Shown: piece after piece, positions 63,944-64,000 of the stretch
Position numbering within the stretch: the stretch's first letter is position 1
Layout of the letters: each line of letters opens with the position of its first letter
From: Janthinobacterium sp. 17J80-10
Lineage (GTDB): Bacteria > Pseudomonadota > Gammaproteobacteria > Burkholderiales > Burkholderiaceae_D
Reading direction: 5' to 3'
DNA length: 64,000 nt
Assembly (NCBI RefSeq): GCF_004114795.1
Contig: NZ_CP035311.1
Location: 1,178,001-1,242,000, forward strand
Notes under the pieces: generated by a model
Database searches by the model: none
The model's input: only the letters and a program-made list of their open reading frames with translations
What the model was told of the DNA's origin: nothing
Translations under genes and position numbers: made by a program

Positions 63944-64000
63944 TCCGGCAATCAGCGTGCAGAAATACTGCATGCCGCCTTAGCGCCTGACCTGGATTGC

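Overview
The window is a stretch of bacterial chromosome with high GC content, dense coding and no tRNA, rRNA, CRISPR array, insertion sequence or prophage that I could find. Gene order and protein type point to a betaproteobacterium of the Burkholderiales, most likely Oxalobacteraceae (Herbaspirillum/Herminiimonas/Noviherbaspirillum type). The clues are the run pyk-fba-purC-purE-purK-sua5, a long fused malic enzyme/phosphotransacetylase, a type-2 PyrF, and PHA depolymerase and ribbon-helix-helix genes. The genus is an inference; no 16S gene is present.

Layout: 1-5.9 kb is a central-metabolism run on the plus strand (pyruvate kinase 3' part, aldolase, three purine genes, tRNA t6A synthesis). 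6-15 kb carries envelope genes: a FadL-type channel, a giant alpha-2-macroglobulin and its partner penicillin-binding protein PbpC. 15-16.5 kb is a frameshifted secreted protein with collagen-like Gly-Pro-Leu triplets. 16.8-25 kb has lysine/aromatic catabolism (GcdH, flavin reductase), repair and stress genes (MsrA, Cfa, PdxH, hemerythrin), tRNA ct6A synthesis (TcdA), an RNA 2',3' phosphodiesterase and a secreted lipase. 25-27.5 kb is a GAF-PAS-GGDEF-EAL cyclic-di-GMP protein. 27.7-33.6 kb is a second envelope block: DacB, YjgN-like protein and M48 protease facing a LemA-TPM-TPM operon. 33.7-40 kb holds housekeeping genes (pyrF, pncC, pgpA, thiL, maeB, DUF808). 40-46 kb holds small stress and hydrolase genes (YedK, alpha/beta hydrolase, HopJ-like, MYG1-like, MtfA, low-molecular-weight phosphatase).

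46.4-51 kb is the most unusual part. It has a beta-propeller-like lipoprotein, a protein that joins a response-regulator receiver domain through one membrane helix to a probable periplasmic domain, a sorbosone-dehydrogenase-like lipoprotein and a BON lipoprotein. 51.3-56 kb has TrhP, a winged-helix regulator, the AzlCD exporter and a Cho-type nuclease. 56.3-58 kb is a regulator/PHA-depolymerase operon with a phased operator in front of it. 58-64 kb has a second hemerythrin protein, a pseudouridine-synthase-like protein with an altered catalytic residue, two lipoproteins and a threonine-rich lipoprotein with a probable RIFT-barrel region.

Three tRNA-modification genes (Sua5, TcdA, TrhP) acting on the anticodon loop are scattered here. 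Several convergent gene pairs overlap or are separated only by a hairpin. Two genes look interrupted by single-base changes in homopolymer runs. Nothing forms an obvious defence island; the leading candidates for something new are listed in the findings.
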